Source of the DNA: [Empedobacter] haloabium
GTDB taxonomy: Bacteria; Pseudomonadota; Gammaproteobacteria; Burkholderiales; Burkholderiaceae_D
Assembly: GCA_008011715.2 (NCBI GenBank)
Contig: CP136508.1
Span: 496,001-560,000, forward strand
Direction of reading: 5' to 3'
Length of the DNA: 64,000 nt
This document shows positions 61,449-64,000 of this stretch, piece by piece. A model generated the notes under the pieces. It worked only from the letters and a program-made list of their open reading frames with translations. It was not told the DNA's origin and searched no databases. How positions within the stretch are numbered: position 1 is the stretch's first letter; each line of letters begins with the position of its first letter. Made by a program: the position numbers and the translations under genes.

Positions 61449-62029
61449 AGCCCCTCCCGCGCCAGGCATGTCTTCAGCTTCGCCAGGCCACGGCGGATCC
61501 ACGTCTTGACGGTGCCGGTCGGCAGCGCGAGCTGCTGCGCCACCTCGCCGTGCGACAGGTCATGGAAGAACGCCAGGCCGATCGCCTGGCGCTGCGCGCG
61601 CTCCAGCGCGGCCATGCAGTGGGCCAGCGCGCGTGCTTCGCTGCTGGCCTGCAGCGCCTGGGCCGGGCCCGCACCGGTATCGTCCATATGGCTCATGACT
61701 TCCGCGTCGAATCGGGCCGCATCGATGTCCGGCGCGCTGCCCGCGCGGCGCAGGATGTCGAGCGCCTTGTCGCGCACGATCGCCGCCATCCATGTCATCG
61801 GCGCCGCCAGCGACGCCTGGTAGGTGCCGGCGGCGTGCCAGATCGAGACGAAGGCGTCCTGCAGCGCCTCCTCGGCCAGCTCGTGCTTGCGCAATATACG
61901 CAGCGCGAAGCCGAACAGTTTCGGGGACGTGGCCGCATACAGCGCCTGGAACGCCCGCGCGTCGCGCCGGGCCGCGCCGAGCAGCCACGTGCGCAGCTGG
62001 TCCGGGTCGTTGGGAGTGTCGTAGGGCAC
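61445..62029 (-). CDS. ECF RNA polymerase sigma factor (SigK-like)
   Basis: 194 residues. Region 2 (LYAATSPKLFGFALRILRKHELAEEALQDAFVSIWHAAGTYQASLAAPMTWMAAIVRDKALDILRR) and region 4 (RQAIGLAFFHDLSHGEVAQQLALPTGTVKTWIRRGLAKLKTCL) are clear. The start is uncertain: GTG 62029 gives VPYDTPNDPDQL as the N-terminus; an ATG at 62119 is in frame but adds an atypical Arg-rich leader. Forms an operon with the anti-sigma factor. It is divergent from the M64 peptidase gene, a possible regulatory target. Confidence 0.87.
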   Translation of the reverse strand: MPYDTPNDPDQLRTWLLGAARRDARAFQALYAATSPKLFGFALRILRKHELAEEALQDAFVSIWHAAGTYQASLAAPMTWMAAIVRDKALDILRRAGSAPDIDAARFDAEVMSHMDDTGAGPAQALQASSEARALAHCMAALERAQRQAIGLAFFHDLSHGEVAQQLALPTGTVKTWIRRGLAKLKTCLAREGL

Positions 62030-62163
62030 GGCGCAGGTGGAAGGTTGGGATGTCCAGAGGGTAGCGTGGTTCCGGCCGGCCGGCAAGCCGGCGCTGTACC
62101 GGGGACGGGACAGGCGCATACAATAGCCGCCAAATCCCTCATCCGTGACCAACAGGAGACACC

Positions 62164-63573
62164 ATGCGCCGCATCCGCCAGCTGCTTGCCGCCACCAGTT
62201 TCATCGCCACCAACGTCCTGGCCGCACAGCCGGCCACCGTGCGGGTCGATTACCTCCACAGCGGCAACGCGCTGGCCGAATCGTACGCGCTGGAGCGGCT
62301 CGTCATCGAGCCGCTGCCGTGGCCGGGCGACATGAGCCGCGCCATCGACGATACCGACCGCGGCATCAACAAGGTCGAGGTGGTGGACGCCAGGACGGGC
62401 CAGCTGCTGTACTCGCGCGGCTTCTCGACCATCTTCGGCGAGTGGCGCAGTACTGAGGAGGCGAACAAGGCGACACGCGCGTTCGGTGAATCGGTGCGCT
62501 TTCCGAAGCCGGACCGCCCGGTCAAGGTGCGCATCCTGAAACGCGACGAGCGCAACCTGTTCTCCATCGTCTGGACCGCCGACATCGATACCGATGCCCT
62601 GGACGTGGTGCGCAAGCAGCCGCCGGCACCGGCGCAGCCGCTGCCGATCCGGGTCAGCGGGCCGTCGCCGCAGAAGGTCGACCTGCTGATCCTGGGTGAC
62701 GGGTACACCAAGGCCGACATGAAGAAGTTCGAGCAGAGCGCGCGCCGGCTGGCCGCCTACCTGTTCACCGTGTCGCCCTTCCGCGAGCGCGCCAACGACT
62801 TCAACGTGTGGGCACTGGCCGTGCCGACGCAGGAGTCCGGCGTCAGCCGGCCTTCCACCAACACGCACCATGCGTCGGCGCTGAACACCCGTTACGACAT
62901 CTTCGGCAGCGAGCGTTACGTGCTGACGACGGACAACCGCGCCCTGCGCGACATCGCCCAGCACGCGCCGTACGAGTTCATCGAAATCCTCGTCAACAAC
63001 GACACCTATGGCGGGGGCGGCATCTACGGCCAGTTCAGCACCGCCGCCGCCAACAACGACTGGGCCAACTACCTGTTCGTGCACGAATTCGGCCACCACT
63101 TCGCCGGCCTGGCGGACGAGTATTACACGTCACCGGTGGCGTACCAATCGACCGGCGAACGGATGGAACCGTGGGAGCCGAACGTGACGGCGCTGAAGGA
63201 CCCGGCCAACGTCAAGTGGCGCCGCCACGTGACGCCGGGGGCGCCGCTGCCGACGCCATGGCCGAAGGCGGAATACGAAACACACTCGCGCGAGTACCAG
63301 AAGGTGCGCGCCCAGCTGCGCAAGGACCACCGGCCGGAAAGCGAAATGAACAAGCTGTTCCGCGATGACCTGGCCTGGACCAATGCGCTGTTTTCCAAGG
63401 CGCCGCACAAGCACGCCGTGGGCGCGTTCGAAGGCGCCAACTACGAGGCAACCGGCTATTACCGCTCGCAGCAGCAGTGCCTGATGTTCGACCGCAGCGA
63501 GGCCTTCTGCGCCGTCTGTGCCGAGGCCATCGGGCAGACCATCGACTTGTACTCGCGGCCCGCACGGCCGTAA
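62164..63573 (+). CDS. Secreted M64-family (IgA peptidase-like) metallopeptidase
   Basis: 469-residue exported zinc peptidase. Signal peptide MRRIRQLLAATSFIATNVLAA, an N-terminal domain (about 25-160), then the M64 catalytic domain with LLILGDGYTKADMKKFEQSARRL and NYLFVHEFGHHFAGLADEYY (His307, Glu308, His311, with Asp318 nearby). Family M64 includes a Clostridium IgA-cleaving peptidase; many M64 proteins, like this one, occur in soil bacteria with unknown targets. AGGAGAC precedes the ATG. Confidence 0.9.
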   Translation: MRRIRQLLAATSFIATNVLAAQPATVRVDYLHSGNALAESYALERLVIEPLPWPGDMSRAIDDTDRGINKVEVVDARTGQLLYSRGFSTIFGEWRSTEEANKATRAFGESVRFPKPDRPVKVRILKRDERNLFSIVWTADIDTDALDVVRKQPPAPAQPLPIRVSGPSPQKVDLLILGDGYTKADMKKFEQSARRLAAYLFTVSPFRERANDFNVWALAVPTQESGVSRPSTNTHHASALNTRYDIFGSERYVLTTDNRALRDIAQHAPYEFIEILVNNDTYGGGGIYGQFSTAAANNDWANYLFVHEFGHHFAGLADEYYTSPVAYQSTGERMEPWEPNVTALKDPANVKWRRHVTPGAPLPTPWPKAEYETHSREYQKVRAQLRKDHRPESEMNKLFRDDLAWTNALFSKAPHKHAVGAFEGANYEATGYYRSQQQCLMFDRSEAFCAVCAEAIGQTIDLYSRPARP

Positions 63574-63697
63574 ATAGTAAGAAAGGCAACAAGATGTTTC
63601 AACGTACGGTAGCGCACAGTTGATGGCAATCGGAAAGTTTATTCTGATCACGTGACAAGAAGAAAACAACGCAAACCACTAAGAAAGGTGCCAAATC

Positions 63698-64000
63698 ATG
63701 AATAAACTGCTCGCAACCCTGATCGCCGGTGTCTTCGCTACCGCTGCCCACGCCCAGACCGCCACCACGGCGCCAGTGAACCAGAACGTCGCCGAGGCAC
63801 AGGCCGACGCTCAGAAGGACATCGCCAAGGCGCAGGAGAAGGAAGCGAAGAAAGTGCACGACGCCAACGAGGACGTCGCGAAGGCCCAGCACAAGGCGGA
63901 CAAGAAAGTGTCGAAAGCCGCCCACAAGGCTGACAAGGAATACGCCAAGGCCAACGAAAAAGTGGCCGAAGCCGATCCGGAAGACAAGCTGAAAGCGGAA
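63698..64000 (+). CDS. Ala/Lys-rich exported protein, cut by window end
   Basis: Starts MNKLLATLIAGVFATAAHAQTATTAP, an export signal with AHA-Q cleavage, and continues for 101 codons to the window edge without a stop. The mature part is highly charged and Ala/Lys-rich (AEAQADAQKDIAKAQEKEAKKVHDANEDVAKAQHKADKKVSKAAHKADKEYAKAN), predicted to be a long helix or coiled coil. AGAAAGG precedes the ATG. Proteins of this composition occur in the envelope of Burkholderiales; function unknown. The remainder lies outside the window. Confidence 0.7.
   Translation, partial: MNKLLATLIAGVFATAAHAQTATTAPVNQNVAEAQADAQKDIAKAQEKEAKKVHDANEDVAKAQHKADKKVSKAAHKADKEYAKANEKVAEADPEDKLKAE

Overview
The window is GC-rich, densely coded DNA that looks like the chromosome of a betaproteobacterium of the order Burkholderiales, most likely the Oxalobacteraceae (Massilia/Duganella/Pseudoduganella group). 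That placement is inference from gene content: a second IF-1, a KamA-like radical SAM enzyme, a DUF2863-like protein, FcbT/TakP-type TRAP transporters, a paaABCDE cluster with paaX, and secreted M4 and M64 proteases. There is no rRNA, recognisable tRNA, CRISPR array, transposase or prophage.

Layout. 1-9 kb: infA, a membrane-anchored alpha/beta hydrolase, two paralogous lipoproteins with a transglutaminase-like core and TPRs flanking an exported CocE-type hydrolase, a DUF2863-like protein, an HDOD protein and a 3-methyladenine DNA glycosylase. 9-17 kb: a chemoreceptor with a separate periplasmic Cache protein, then kamA-like, MFS transporter and FAH-family genes, a class III aminotransferase and a carboxymuconolactone-decarboxylase-like protein. 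17-28 kb: a small unknown protein, esterase, mog, yjgA/darP, pmbA, a TRAP substrate-binding protein, a four-gene run of exported proteins (two small paralogues, a DUF2145-like protein and an alpha/beta-fold lipoprotein), an XRE regulator, an M14 carboxypeptidase and a second TRAP substrate-binding protein.

28.7-41.5 kb is the phenylacetate catabolic cluster: paaX divergent from paaABCDE-paaG-paaH-paaI-paaK-paaJ-paaY-paaZ. PaaK makes phenylacetyl-CoA, PaaABCDE epoxidises it, PaaG isomerises the product to the oxepin, PaaZ opens and oxidises it, and PaaJ and PaaH carry out the beta-oxidation-like lower steps. paaH is split by a one-base frameshift in a G run, and paaF is not present here.

41.6-64 kb: an M24 peptidase, an unknown 493-residue protein, a tandem pair of nearly identical M4 metalloproteases with matching promoters and terminal hairpins, an uncharacterised 218-residue protein, a TRAP dctQM pair lacking its own dctP, argH, a secreted NTF2-like protein with a 12-bp tandem repeat, a GNAT acetyltransferase, a TonB-dependent receptor, a secreted cyanophycinase-like peptidase, an ECF sigma/anti-sigma pair, an M64 peptidase and the start of an Ala/Lys-rich exported protein cut by the window edge.

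The most striking non-gene signal is a family of intergenic inverted repeats built from the words GGGGTCTGTCCC, GGGACTGACCCC and GGGTCTGACCCC, plus a related GGTGTCAGGCACC hairpin. They occur at nine places or more, almost always just after a stop codon, once inside the paa operon, and once degenerated into the last codons of the chemoreceptor gene.
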